Source: an uncultured Saprospiraceae bacterium
GTDB lineage: Bacteria; Bacteroidota; Bacteroidia; Chitinophagales; Saprospiraceae
Direction: 5' to 3'
DNA length: 37,681 bases
NCBI GenBank assembly: GCA_938028705.1
Contig: CALIZI010000415.1
Location: 1-37,681, forward strand
The translations under genes were made by a program, and so were the position numbers. The stretch's first letter is position 1, and every line of letters starts with the position of its first letter. Shown piece by piece: positions 26,397 through 33,898 of the stretch. The notes below the pieces were generated by a model. That model was not told the DNA's origin. It worked only from the letters and a program-made list of their open reading frames with translations, and made no database searches.

Positions 26397-27281
26397 TTAT
26401 AATTTTTCAATTTCTTCTTTGGATAAACCTGTTGATTTTTGAATCATATCAATACTAAATCCATTGTCTTTCAGTGTCTTAGCAATCGACAATTCCGCTA
26501 ATTTTCTACCCTCTTTTATCCCTTCCTTTCTGCCTTTTATAAGCCCTCGTTTTTCACCTTCCCTATCTGCCGTATTAATACTATTCTGAATATCCCGATA
26601 TTTCTTCAAACTCCCTTCATATTCCTCTTTTTCTTCAGGTGTATAATTCGCAATTTCGGCAGCTTTAAAGAGTTTTTTAAAGACTCGTTCTTGGATGGCT
26701 TTAGGGCGGTCATTGAGGTCAGATAAATGACGCAATATGTAGAGCCATTTATCAAAAGTAGTTTCTAATTCGTCTTGTTTTTTTGTGAATCTTGGTAATT
26801 CGATAAAAATATAATTTAATTTATCAAAAAACACTTCGCAGTCTTGATTTTTGAGTTGTACTTGCTGTACAATACTTGGTTTTTCGCGCTCATCATCAAA
26901 TGTAAAATCCAATACGGCTACCGTATATACAGGCGTTAATTTGAAATCCCACGTTCCCTTCTTACCTTGTTCTTGCACCGGAAAACTTGAGTAATACACA
27001 CTTCTATCCTTAAAATATTGCTGCTTTGCCTTCTGCATTTCCACAATAAATTGCTCACCGCTTGTACTTTTACATTTAATATCGAATGAAGCACTTCTAT
27101 CATAGGGTGTGTAGCCTTTATGGTCGTTTTGTCTATAAGATAAATCTTTTATAAGATGTTGTTTGGGCAATAATTGATTCAAAAAATCAATCAACAAATC
27201 CTTATTCGGTTCAGTTCCAAATAATTTTTTGAATCCGAAATCCGTGAGTGGATTGATGTATTTGTCTTTTAGCGTACTCAT
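26397..27281 (-). CDS. Rpn family nuclease / PDDEXK_2 putative transposase
   Basis: The 294-residue protein starts with the family signature KYINPLTDFGFKKLFG. The PD-(D/E)XK core is visible as Asp67 (SFDIKC) and Glu81-Met-Gln83 (FIVEMQKAK), the ExQ variant usual for this family. The region from about residue 205 is a charged tail (YTPEEKEEYEGSLKKYRD, then Gly-Arg-Lys-Glu repeats, ending LSKEEIEKL). Rpn proteins are DNA endonucleases linked to recombination and, in E. coli, to toxic antiphage activity held in check by a C-terminal fragment. It follows the AriB-like gene by 18 bases and precedes the free tail by 11, so all are likely cotranscribed. Confidence 0.88.
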   Translation of the reverse strand: MSTLKDKYINPLTDFGFKKLFGTEPNKDLLIDFLNQLLPKQHLIKDLSYRQNDHKGYTPYDRSASFDIKCKSTSGEQFIVEMQKAKQQYFKDRSVYYSSFPVQEQGKKGTWDFKLTPVYTVAVLDFTFDDEREKPSIVQQVQLKNQDCEVFFDKLNYIFIELPRFTKKQDELETTFDKWLYILRHLSDLNDRPKAIQERVFKKLFKAAEIANYTPEEKEEYEGSLKKYRDIQNSINTADREGEKRGLIKGRKEGIKEGRKLAELSIAKTLKDNGFSIDMIQKSTGLSKEEIEKL

Positions 27282-27299
27282 TTTTGTATGATTTTTATA

Positions 27300-28205
27300 T
27301 CAATTAAAACGTTGAATGTATTGGGTCAGTTCAATGGGCGTTTCTGCATATTGTGAAAATTGATTTATTGCTTGTGAATGTGTAATGCTGTATTTGATTG
27401 GTTTTGAAATGTATTGCCTATCTTTTTTTGCTTTTTTTGAATCCAAAATTAATCCATCCATAATCATCAACATAAATTTCAATTCGTATTTTCCTCTGAA
27501 AGTCAATCTTTTATCTCGCGTATCGAATTGTGCTGATTTTTGATTTACTTCTTCGAGCGTCACTTGAAGCGCATTGGGAAATGCTGTTTGAATTTTTGCA
27601 AAATCATAATCGGAAGTCACCCCGTCCAAACTAATTTCTACAAATCCTTTTGGTAATTTATCATCCAAATTCACGCCGGTTATCTCTCCTAATTGGTGCT
27701 TTTTATCAATCAAACAAGCGTACCAAACATTGAATAATTGCACCGCCGCATGAAATTGTATTTGTAAACTTTCATACAACTCAATACAACGTTTATAATC
27801 CTCATCTACTTCTGAAAAGCCCCATTCACTTTTAATGATTTCTCCAAAAACCGACGCACTCGTATAGTGATTTTCGATTGAATAACAAGGGGTTGTGTAG
27901 ATTCTCGGCTCATTTAACGGTGGGTCAAAATCACTATCTACGAAAAATGCTTTTTTGTATTTGTCATAAATTCTATGGTAACCAATCAACTTAAATACCT
28001 TTAACACCTTGTCTTTGTTACCACATTTTATTGGAAAATAATTACCTGTAAAAACCTGTTTAATGCGTAAATGATAATACGGACTATCCTTTCCTTCAAA
28101 GAAGCAAAATAAGCCTTCTTTATTTTCACGAATATGTCTGATGAAAGTCTGGTAGCCTATATTTCTGGATTCTCTTGACTCTCGTAATTTATCTGGTGAA
28201 TTCAT
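27300..28205 (-). CDS. DUF4435 TOPRIM-like nuclease, AriB-like (PARIS)
   Basis: The 301-residue protein has the DUF4435 pattern: FCFFEGKDS with Glu37, FFVDSDFD with Asp90/92/94, and CYSIENHY. These are the acidic residues of a TOPRIM-type site. In PARIS antiphage systems AriB of this family is held by the ATPase AriA and released on detection of a phage anti-restriction protein, then acts as a toxic nuclease reported to cut tRNA. The start ATG overlaps the stop of the ATPase gene by four bases (ATGA, 28202-28205), which implies translational coupling. Pair identity rests on domain recognition by eye, not on a search. Confidence 0.78.
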   Translation of the reverse strand: MNSPDKLRESRESRNIGYQTFIRHIRENKEGLFCFFEGKDSPYYHLRIKQVFTGNYFPIKCGNKDKVLKVFKLIGYHRIYDKYKKAFFVDSDFDPPLNEPRIYTTPCYSIENHYTSASVFGEIIKSEWGFSEVDEDYKRCIELYESLQIQFHAAVQLFNVWYACLIDKKHQLGEITGVNLDDKLPKGFVEISLDGVTSDYDFAKIQTAFPNALQVTLEEVNQKSAQFDTRDKRLTFRGKYELKFMLMIMDGLILDSKKAKKDRQYISKPIKYSITHSQAINQFSQYAETPIELTQYIQRFN

Positions 28206-29401
28206 ACAGGTTGCTCAACTTTGGTAGTAGCTATCGGTTTCATATATTCACTCAGTGCAACAGCATATCTGTCCAGTTCATTTTCAAAAGTAAATGGAGA
28301 GTGGGTTGCTGCAAGTAAAAATTTTACCTTTCCCGAATTATAAATATCAGGCAAAAAGTCTCTTTGCCAAAAAATAGAAAGTGATAATTCAGGTTCATCA
28401 ATTAATATAATAAATTTACTATCGGGTGATGATAAATATATTTTTGAAAATATTGAGACAATTTGTTTTTCGCCGAATGAAAGGTCATTTAAATGTATTC
28501 TTTGATTATTCTGGTCAATTTTTATATAAATATCAATGTTTTTCTCATCATAAACCAACGTTTTATTTATAAAATATTTATTACAAATATCTCTAAATTG
28601 CCTAATTGAATTATCTAACTCACGCTGTGCATCATAGGCACTAATTAGCTTTTTGAGAAAATACAGTGACGAAAGAGCTTTATCTTCAATTTCCTTTGTA
28701 GCAACTATATGTCGAATTTTCTTTTTAGCATTTTCATCAATACTATCTCCTACTCGTCCCAAAATAATGTCAATATCTTTCTCATTAATTGTATCTAAAA
28801 AGTTTGTTTCTGTTATTGAGTCACTACTTATCATCTCATTTAGTATTTCACTTGACATCTTGGCTAAACCTTCCTTTGATAGTGGTGCAATCCTTTTAGC
28901 AATTCTCAGAAAACTATCTTCTACATCATCCATTTCTCCGAAATTAAATAATGTATTCGTTTTAAGATGTTCTCGCAAGTTACCATTCAGCCCCATTAAA
29001 TTCGTTGCTTTTTCTTCTACACGTCTGTAAGTAGGTAAATATAGAACTTCACAACCATTTAAATTACGGTTAATGAAATCACGATTTTTTGCAAGTCTAA
29101 TTTTTTGCATTGAATATTGTGAATCCATCCGATTGAATTCATAAGAAAGATAGGTAGCATCTTCTTTAGTCATTTCTAATTCTTGCTCCTTTGTAAATTT
29201 AAGGCTAATTGATTCGAAGTTATTTTTTTGAAGATTATTGAATTTTCTACTTAGCACATAGTACAACAAATTCATAATCTGCGTCTTCCCCATCCCATTT
29301 TCCCCAATCAATATCATTACATCATGCTCAAACGGAATATGCACATCATGCAGCCCAAACAAGCCTTTTATCGTAAATGATTGGATAATTTTATCTTTCA
29401 T
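28202..29401 (-). CDS. ABC/SMC-type AAA ATPase, AriA-like (PARIS)
   Basis: The 399-residue ATPase has Walker A GENGMGKT (33-40), the LPTYRR segment (122-127) that I associate with ATPases paired with DUF4435, an ABC signature LSFGEKQ (307-313), Walker B ILIDEPE (332-338) and the switch His367 (ATHSP). There is no long coiled coil and no nuclease domain of its own, as in AriA rather than OLD proteins. It should form the sensor scaffold for AriB. Composition is strongly AT-rich compared with the flanking peptidase and kinase-like genes, which suggests acquisition by transfer. It begins 20 bases after the kinase-like gene. Confidence 0.82.
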   Translation of the reverse strand: MKDKIIQSFTIKGLFGLHDVHIPFEHDVMILIGENGMGKTQIMNLLYYVLSRKFNNLQKNNFESISLKFTKEQELEMTKEDATYLSYEFNRMDSQYSMQKIRLAKNRDFINRNLNGCEVLYLPTYRRVEEKATNLMGLNGNLREHLKTNTLFNFGEMDDVEDSFLRIAKRIAPLSKEGLAKMSSEILNEMISSDSITETNFLDTINEKDIDIILGRVGDSIDENAKKKIRHIVATKEIEDKALSSLYFLKKLISAYDAQRELDNSIRQFRDICNKYFINKTLVYDEKNIDIYIKIDQNNQRIHLNDLSFGEKQIVSIFSKIYLSSPDSKFIILIDEPELSLSIFWQRDFLPDIYNSGKVKFLLAATHSPFTFENELDRYAVALSEYMKPIATTKVEQPV

Positions 29402-29421
29402 AGAAGCAAAATTTTTAAAAC

Positions 29422-29946
29422 TTACCGATTCAAAAAGAAAACACGAAACGCCTCCATTTCTTTACGCTCCTGTTCAATAAATCGTTCAAATAATCGCTCG
29501 CCCACCTGCGATTTCAAGGCAGAAATCCCAACATCAATCAAGCGCAAACCCTGTTCGGTCAGGAAAATATTATCGTATCGCAAGCCGGGCATATCGGAAG
29601 GTCGGCGGAGGTCGCGGTGTACAAAACCTGCTTGGTGGAGTTGCGCCAATTCGTCCTCAAATACATCCCACCACAATTCGCGTCGCTCATACTCGTAGGC
29701 GCGAAAATCCAATGGATAAAGCCGTTCCATGACCAACATATCAGCATTCATTGTCTCATTGACATCCAAGCGTAAAAATTTGACTATCAATCCATTAACT
29801 GTATTGGCAAACTTCATTTTCTCCGCTTCCGAACCAATATCCGACCTCGTATCACCCGCAAACAACTTCCCCGCTTCCGTTTTGCTGAGGGCAATGACGG
29901 TGTTGTTAGCTCCTGACGATAATGTGCGCGGATAACGTTTTGCCAT
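29422..29946 (-). CDS. Compact protein-kinase-like protein (174 aa)
   Basis: The sequence keeps the core of a protein kinase fold: a possible beta-3 Lys27 (AGKLFAG), a helix-C Glu (SEAEKM, 40-42), a hinge-like LVMERLYPL (71-79), the catalytic loop His110-Arg111-Asp112 with Asn126 (HRDL, then RYDNIFL), and Asp138-Val-Gly in place of DFG. A normal C-lobe is missing; only about 34 residues follow DVG. The loop insertion RRPSDMPG between HRDL and the Asn is unusual. It may be an active small-substrate kinase or a binding relic. It is the first gene of the minus-strand convoy, 20 bases before the AriA-like ATPase, but its composition looks more like the host genes, so its place next to the ATPase may be incidental. 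Confidence 0.7.
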   Translation of the reverse strand: MAKRYPRTLSSGANNTVIALSKTEAGKLFAGDTRSDIGSEAEKMKFANTVNGLIVKFLRLDVNETMNADMLVMERLYPLDFRAYEYERRELWWDVFEDELAQLHQAGFVHRDLRRPSDMPGLRYDNIFLTEQGLRLIDVGISALKSQVGERLFERFIEQERKEMEAFRVFFLNR

Positions 29947-29986
29947 GTTGTGTGAAATGTTTTGAGCGTGTCAATTGATTGTAAAA

Positions 29987-30023
29987 AACTATGAACTATG
30001 AACCGACAACTATGAACTGATAG
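29987..30023. repeat. Dispersed 37-bp repeat, copy 2
   Basis: It repeats 451-487 with one visible substitution (CCGAC for CCAAC). It lies in the presumed 5' untranslated region of the kinase-like gene, between its -7 box and its start. Confidence 0.7.
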
Positions 30024-30055
30024 CCGTATTTCCGTCATATTTATTTTTTGCCAAA

Positions 30056-30063
30056 CAAAGTTA
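30056..30063 (-). promoter_or_regulatory. -7 box (TAACTTTG) for the kinase-AriA-AriB-Rpn genes
   Basis: It is a perfect TAnnTTTG on the minus strand, 109 bases before the kinase-like start. It forms a divergent pair with the identical octamer on the plus strand at 30132-30139. Confidence 0.5.
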
Positions 30064-30131
30064 CAAAAAATTAGTGAGAAAAAACGCTATCAAATTTTAC
30101 TCCAAATCACCAAATTGCGCTTCAATTTGTG

Positions 30132-30139
30132 TAACTTTG
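30132..30139 (+). promoter_or_regulatory. -7 box (TAACTTTG) for the membrane TPR-like gene
   Basis: It is a perfect TAnnTTTG followed by CAC, 95 bases before the start at 30235. The transcript would carry the 21-bp inverted repeat at 30156-30219 in its 5' untranslated region. Confidence 0.55.
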
Positions 30140-30155
30140 CACATATTTTTTTACT

Positions 30156-30219
30156 GTACAGGCGATTTCAATCGCCCTGTCAAAATCATACTACACATGG
30201 CGATTGAAATCGCCTGTAC
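30156..30219. repeat. Perfect 21-bp inverted repeat (family B), copy 3
   Basis: Arms 30156-30176 and 30199-30219 are exact complements (22-base spacer). Each arm contains the hairpin GGCGAT-TTCA-ATCGCC, or its complement with loop TGAA. The right arm ends 15 bases before the start codon at 30235. Confidence 0.85.
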
Positions 30220-30234
30220 GAGTTACCATAGTTT

Positions 30235-30822
30235 ATGCCGATTATACCAATAAAATTACGTTTCGCGCTCATGGCTGCCTTATTGATAGGTGGTATCGTT
30301 GTTTCCTTTTTGCCTTATGGCTTGGCTTGGTCGTGGCTATTGCTCATTCCGGGTATCATCCTCACAGTGGGTTATTTTCTGTTTGGTACACTGTCGTCGG
30401 CTTCACAAAAAATGCAAATCGGTGATTATAACGGTGCCGAGGAACAACTCAAATGGACATGGAAACCTAACTGGCTGCTGAAAATGAATCGCGGCGTATT
30501 TCACTTTTTGCATGGTACGATTAAGATGCAACGCCGCCAACTCGACGCTGCCGAAGTACACATGCAAGATGCCCTTAATGCAGGGATGCCGAGTGGCGAT
30601 TACACCGCACAGGTCTATCTTGCCCTGTCCAATATCGCAGCATCGAAAAGCAAATTACAAGTTGCGAAAAAATACCTCAAAGAAGCTAAAGCCTGTGCCA
30701 TCACCGAACCCATGCTCAAAAATGCCATTAGCGATTACGAAAAACAATTTAAACAAATACCACGCGGACATCAGCGTTTTCAAAATCCGAAACAAATGCG
30801 CCGTCCGAAGCGTCCGAGATAA
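30235..30822 (+). CDS. Membrane-anchored TPR-like protein (195 aa)
   Basis: Two hydrophobic segments (about residues 8-27 and 31-52) anchor the N-terminus. The rest is soluble and helical: DYNGAEEQLKWTWKPNWLLKMNRG, MQRRQLDAAEVHMQDALNAG and YLALSNIAASKSKLQVAKKY look like two or three degenerate TPR units. A very basic Pro-rich tail (QMRRPKRPR) ends it. I cannot assign a function; such proteins usually scaffold others at the inner membrane. It has its own -7 box with a long palindrome in the untranslated leader. The next gene, 265 bases downstream on the same strand, is the PD-(D/E)XK protein. Confidence 0.75.
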   Translation: MPIIPIKLRFALMAALLIGGIVVSFLPYGLAWSWLLLIPGIILTVGYFLFGTLSSASQKMQIGDYNGAEEQLKWTWKPNWLLKMNRGVFHFLHGTIKMQRRQLDAAEVHMQDALNAGMPSGDYTAQVYLALSNIAASKSKLQVAKKYLKEAKACAITEPMLKNAISDYEKQFKQIPRGHQRFQNPKQMRRPKRPR

Positions 30823-30830
30823 TTTTTGAA

Positions 30831-31068
30831 CCACGAAGTACACTAAGAACACGAAAGTCGAATAAACGCAGAGGACACAAGATGACGAAGACTTTTTATA
30901 TTAAATGAAGATAAAATTTTATTTTTTGCCCCAAAACCTATAAGGTTTTTAGAAACCTTATAGGTTTGATTTCCAGAGTTTTAAAATTCATTTCAACATA
31001 AAAATACTTCATAATACTTCGTTTTCTTTCACATTAATTTAGTTTCGTGTCCTTCGTGAACTTAGTGG
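30831..31068. repeat. Imperfect inverted CCACGAAGT words around a perfect family C hairpin
   Basis: The outer arms 30831-30856 and 31043-31068 resemble each other in inverted order (CCACGAAG, CACTAAG, ACACGAAA words) without being exact. Inside, 30934-30948 and 30953-30967 are perfect 15-bp complements, AAACCTATAAGGTTT, with loop TTAG, followed by GAT as at 12328-12360. The 265-base spacer has no ORF of note. Confidence 0.65.
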
Positions 31069-31086
31069 TAAATTCATACCTTTCCA

Positions 31087-33864
31087 ATGCCACTAACCAC
31101 TACCCTCTATTTCGGCTTACACCTCGACGAAACCGCCTATCCAAAAGCTACTGATACAGGCGCGAAAACCGACTCAGGTACGTACTATTGCGGACCCATG
31201 ACCTTATTGCAACTCCTTGAAAAACAATTAGGTACGGTCGATTATCCTTCCAATAATAATTACCTGCGGGTAGAGCAATACCGACAGAGTTTGCAGAAGC
31301 ATATCGCTTTACATTCCGATGCTTTTTATGCCAAATCCTTTGAAGCGGACAGCCTTGCTACGGCGGGAGCTTTGCTTTCGAGACGCGATGAATTATTACT
31401 TGCAGGGTGGGATTTTGAGACGGGAAATGCGGGTGAACTCCCTTTAGGGGCGGGGTTGCCAAACAGACTGAAAACCCTTGCCGAAATCAAAGCATTACGC
31501 ATACAGGAAGGCGATAAACTGGCACTTGGTTTTGCCGATAGATTTGTACGGATACTAGAAGCGATGCAGCAGCAAGGTGCTAACTTTGATACGATATACC
31601 TCAACGAACCTTTCGATTTATTACCCGTTCATTTTCAGCGATTATTTAGTATTTTTAAAGAAAAAAATATTGAAACAAAACAATGTTCGCCTGAAGGCGA
31701 ACCTGTTGTTTTTAATGATAAAAATGATTTAAATTTATTTAAAAATATTTTAATGCAAAAAGAAAAACCGGAAAAACAAACACTACAAATTGACGGCTCG
31801 CTCTTGGTGCTTAAATCAAGTCGTGAAACAGATGCTGCCGCTTGGCTCGCCAAATTTTTCAGCCACAATCCACAGTACAAACCACTGTGCGTAATACCGG
31901 AAAAGAATCGCGCACTTGATAATGCTTTGATACAGGAAGGCTTGCCGAGTATGGGAATTTTGTCGGCTTCATCGGCACGACCTATTTTGCAAATTTTAAA
32001 ATTAGTGACCGCCTTTTTATGGAGACCTGTTGACCCGTATAAGATCATGGAATTTGTCTCTTTGGCTGTCAAACCCTTAGACGACAAACTTGCCATGATT
32101 ATCGCAGATGTGGTCTCGCAGACTCCCGGATTGCGAAGCGATAAATGGTTTGCACGGGTGCAAACTTATTTTGAGGAATTGGAAGAAGCGGCGAAAACGG
32201 ACGAGCGTATCGACGTGGACGCAGTGCAACGCGAGTATGAATTTTGGTTTGAACGACGGCGATTTGATGTGGACAAAACAGTGCCGCGAGATGAGGCGAT
32301 TAAGGTGTTTGATTACGTGGCACGATGGGCAACAAGGAAGTATGAGGACGGGGGCAGTTCGCAGAGTTCGCTGCTTGTTTTGAGCGAACAGGCAAAGCGG
32401 ATTCGGGAGCTGTTGATGTCGCTGCCTGATGGCGATACGCAACTTACTAATTTGCGGCTTGAACGCATCGTGCGGACGATTTATCAGCCTTCTCCGGTGT
32501 GTTTTCGGGAGGCAGAAGTGGGGCATTTGCCTTACGTGGACAAACCCGCTGCACTGATAGCTGACACGCCCGATGTGCTATGGTGGAACTTCGCCGATAT
32601 TGAGCGTGATGTGTCTTTTTCGCGTTGGTATAAAAATGAAATTGAATGGCTGCAATCTATTGATATTCATTTAGATACGGTAGAAAAAGAAAATAAATGT
32701 ATGTTGTGGCAACGCCGTCGTCCGATACTACATTCGACGGGACGCTTGTGGCTCGTGATGCCCGAAACGGTGGATGGAAAACCGATGCAGCCACACCCGC
32801 TTTTCGGGGATTTGAAAGCGGCATTTACAGATATAGAAAAAATAACTTATGATATAGATGATGAAGGGACTTTGGCGGCTTTGGAGTCTTTCATTTTGCC
32901 CAAAAAAATAGCCCTCACAATGCGCGAACCCGCACATACGAAGCCTTATTTGAATTTTGAGCAAATTGAGCGTTTGGAACGCCGCGAAACGGAGTCTTAT
33001 TCGAGTTTGGATTCGCTGTTTTATTATCCGTATCAATGGGTTTTTAAGCATAAAATTAAGCTGCATAAATCGTCGATATTGAGCGTGGTGCGGGAGAATA
33101 CTTTGAAGGGAACGCTGGCGCATCGGGTGTTTGAGAAGATGTTTGAGGATGATGTATTGGCGTGGAAAAAGACGGATGTGGATGCTTGGATTGATGAACA
33201 TATTCAGCGATTTTTGGAGCAAGAAGGCGCAGTTTTGCTGATGTACGGACGCGAACCGGAGCGTGTGAGTTTTGAAAATACGATGAAGTTTGCCGCTTGG
33301 CGACTGGTGAGTATGATTCAATCGAACGGCTGGACTTCGTATAAGGTAGAACAGGAATTGCGCGGTCGGTTTATGAATATTCCGGTGGTGGGTATCGCGG
33401 ATTTGGTGCTGCAAAAACCGTCGGGCGAAACGGCTATCGTGGACCTCAAATGGCGCGGCGCAGCACGACGCGAAAACCTCATTCGCAATGAGGAAGACCT
33501 GCAATTGGTGATGTATTCGCGCTTACTGACGGAGGATGATTCGTGGGCGCATACGGCGTATTTTATCATCGAAGACGGGAAGATGATTGCGAGAAATAAC
33601 TTAGCATTTGAGGAGGCAATCCCCGTAGTGCCGGACGCAAATCATATCGAAATCTATGAGCGCATCTGGTCGAAAATGCGGAATACCTACACTTGGCGCA
33701 TGAAGCAACTGAAAGAAGGAAAAGTCGAAATTCGGACGGAACAAAATCGACATGAATTTACAGAGGAAGAATTGCGAGTGAGTGAACTGAGGGAGATGTT
33801 GGAAATGAAGGATTCGGACGCGCCTTTTGATGATTATCAGGTGCTTATACAGCCGATTAGATAA
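31087..33864 (+). CDS. PD-(D/E)XK nuclease, AddB/RecB-exonuclease-like
   Basis: The 925-residue protein has a C-terminal RecB-type nuclease domain with all the expected motifs: GTLAHRVFEKMF (about 677), GIADLV (about 770), IVDLKWRG (about 783-790, the D-x-K pair) and QLVMYSRLL (about 805). The N-terminal part resembles AddB in length and layout but shows no Walker A motif, so helicase activity is unlikely. AddB normally works with the helicase-nuclease AddA in double-strand break repair; no AddA is encoded in this window. It may pair with a distant gene or act in a separate nuclease system. The stop codon abuts a dispersed repeat (33863-33896). Confidence 0.82.
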   Translation: MPLTTTLYFGLHLDETAYPKATDTGAKTDSGTYYCGPMTLLQLLEKQLGTVDYPSNNNYLRVEQYRQSLQKHIALHSDAFYAKSFEADSLATAGALLSRRDELLLAGWDFETGNAGELPLGAGLPNRLKTLAEIKALRIQEGDKLALGFADRFVRILEAMQQQGANFDTIYLNEPFDLLPVHFQRLFSIFKEKNIETKQCSPEGEPVVFNDKNDLNLFKNILMQKEKPEKQTLQIDGSLLVLKSSRETDAAAWLAKFFSHNPQYKPLCVIPEKNRALDNALIQEGLPSMGILSASSARPILQILKLVTAFLWRPVDPYKIMEFVSLAVKPLDDKLAMIIADVVSQTPGLRSDKWFARVQTYFEELEEAAKTDERIDVDAVQREYEFWFERRRFDVDKTVPRDEAIKVFDYVARWATRKYEDGGSSQSSLLVLSEQAKRIRELLMSLPDGDTQLTNLRLERIVRTIYQPSPVCFREAEVGHLPYVDKPAALIADTPDVLWWNFADIERDVSFSRWYKNEIEWLQSIDIHLDTVEKENKCMLWQRRRPILHSTGRLWLVMPETVDGKPMQPHPLFGDLKAAFTDIEKITYDIDDEGTLAALESFILPKKIALTMREPAHTKPYLNFEQIERLERRETESYSSLDSLFYYPYQWVFKHKIKLHKSSILSVVRENTLKGTLAHRVFEKMFEDDVLAWKKTDVDAWIDEHIQRFLEQEGAVLLMYGREPERVSFENTMKFAAWRLVSMIQSNGWTSYKVEQELRGRFMNIPVVGIADLVLQKPSGETAIVDLKWRGAARRENLIRNEEDLQLVMYSRLLTEDDSWAHTAYFIIEDGKMIARNNLAFEEAIPVVPDANHIEIYERIWSKMRNTYTWRMKQLKEGKVEIRTEQNRHEFTEEELRVSELREMLEMKDSDAPFDDYQVLIQPIR

Positions 33865-33896
33865 TGAGTGAATGAGTGATTTTTGAATGAGTGAAT
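33863..33896. repeat. GAATGAGTGA-type dispersed repeat
   Basis: This 34-base inverted counterpart of 8440-8473 starts inside the TAA stop of the PD-(D/E)XK gene and fills the gap to the convergent membrane-protein gene. Confidence 0.7.
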
Positions 33897-33898
33897 GG

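Noticed and set aside
32728-33504. 258-aa minus-strand ORF opposite the PD-(D/E)XK gene
   Set aside because: It lies over the conserved nuclease motifs and is His/Arg/Phe-rich as expected from antisense reading.
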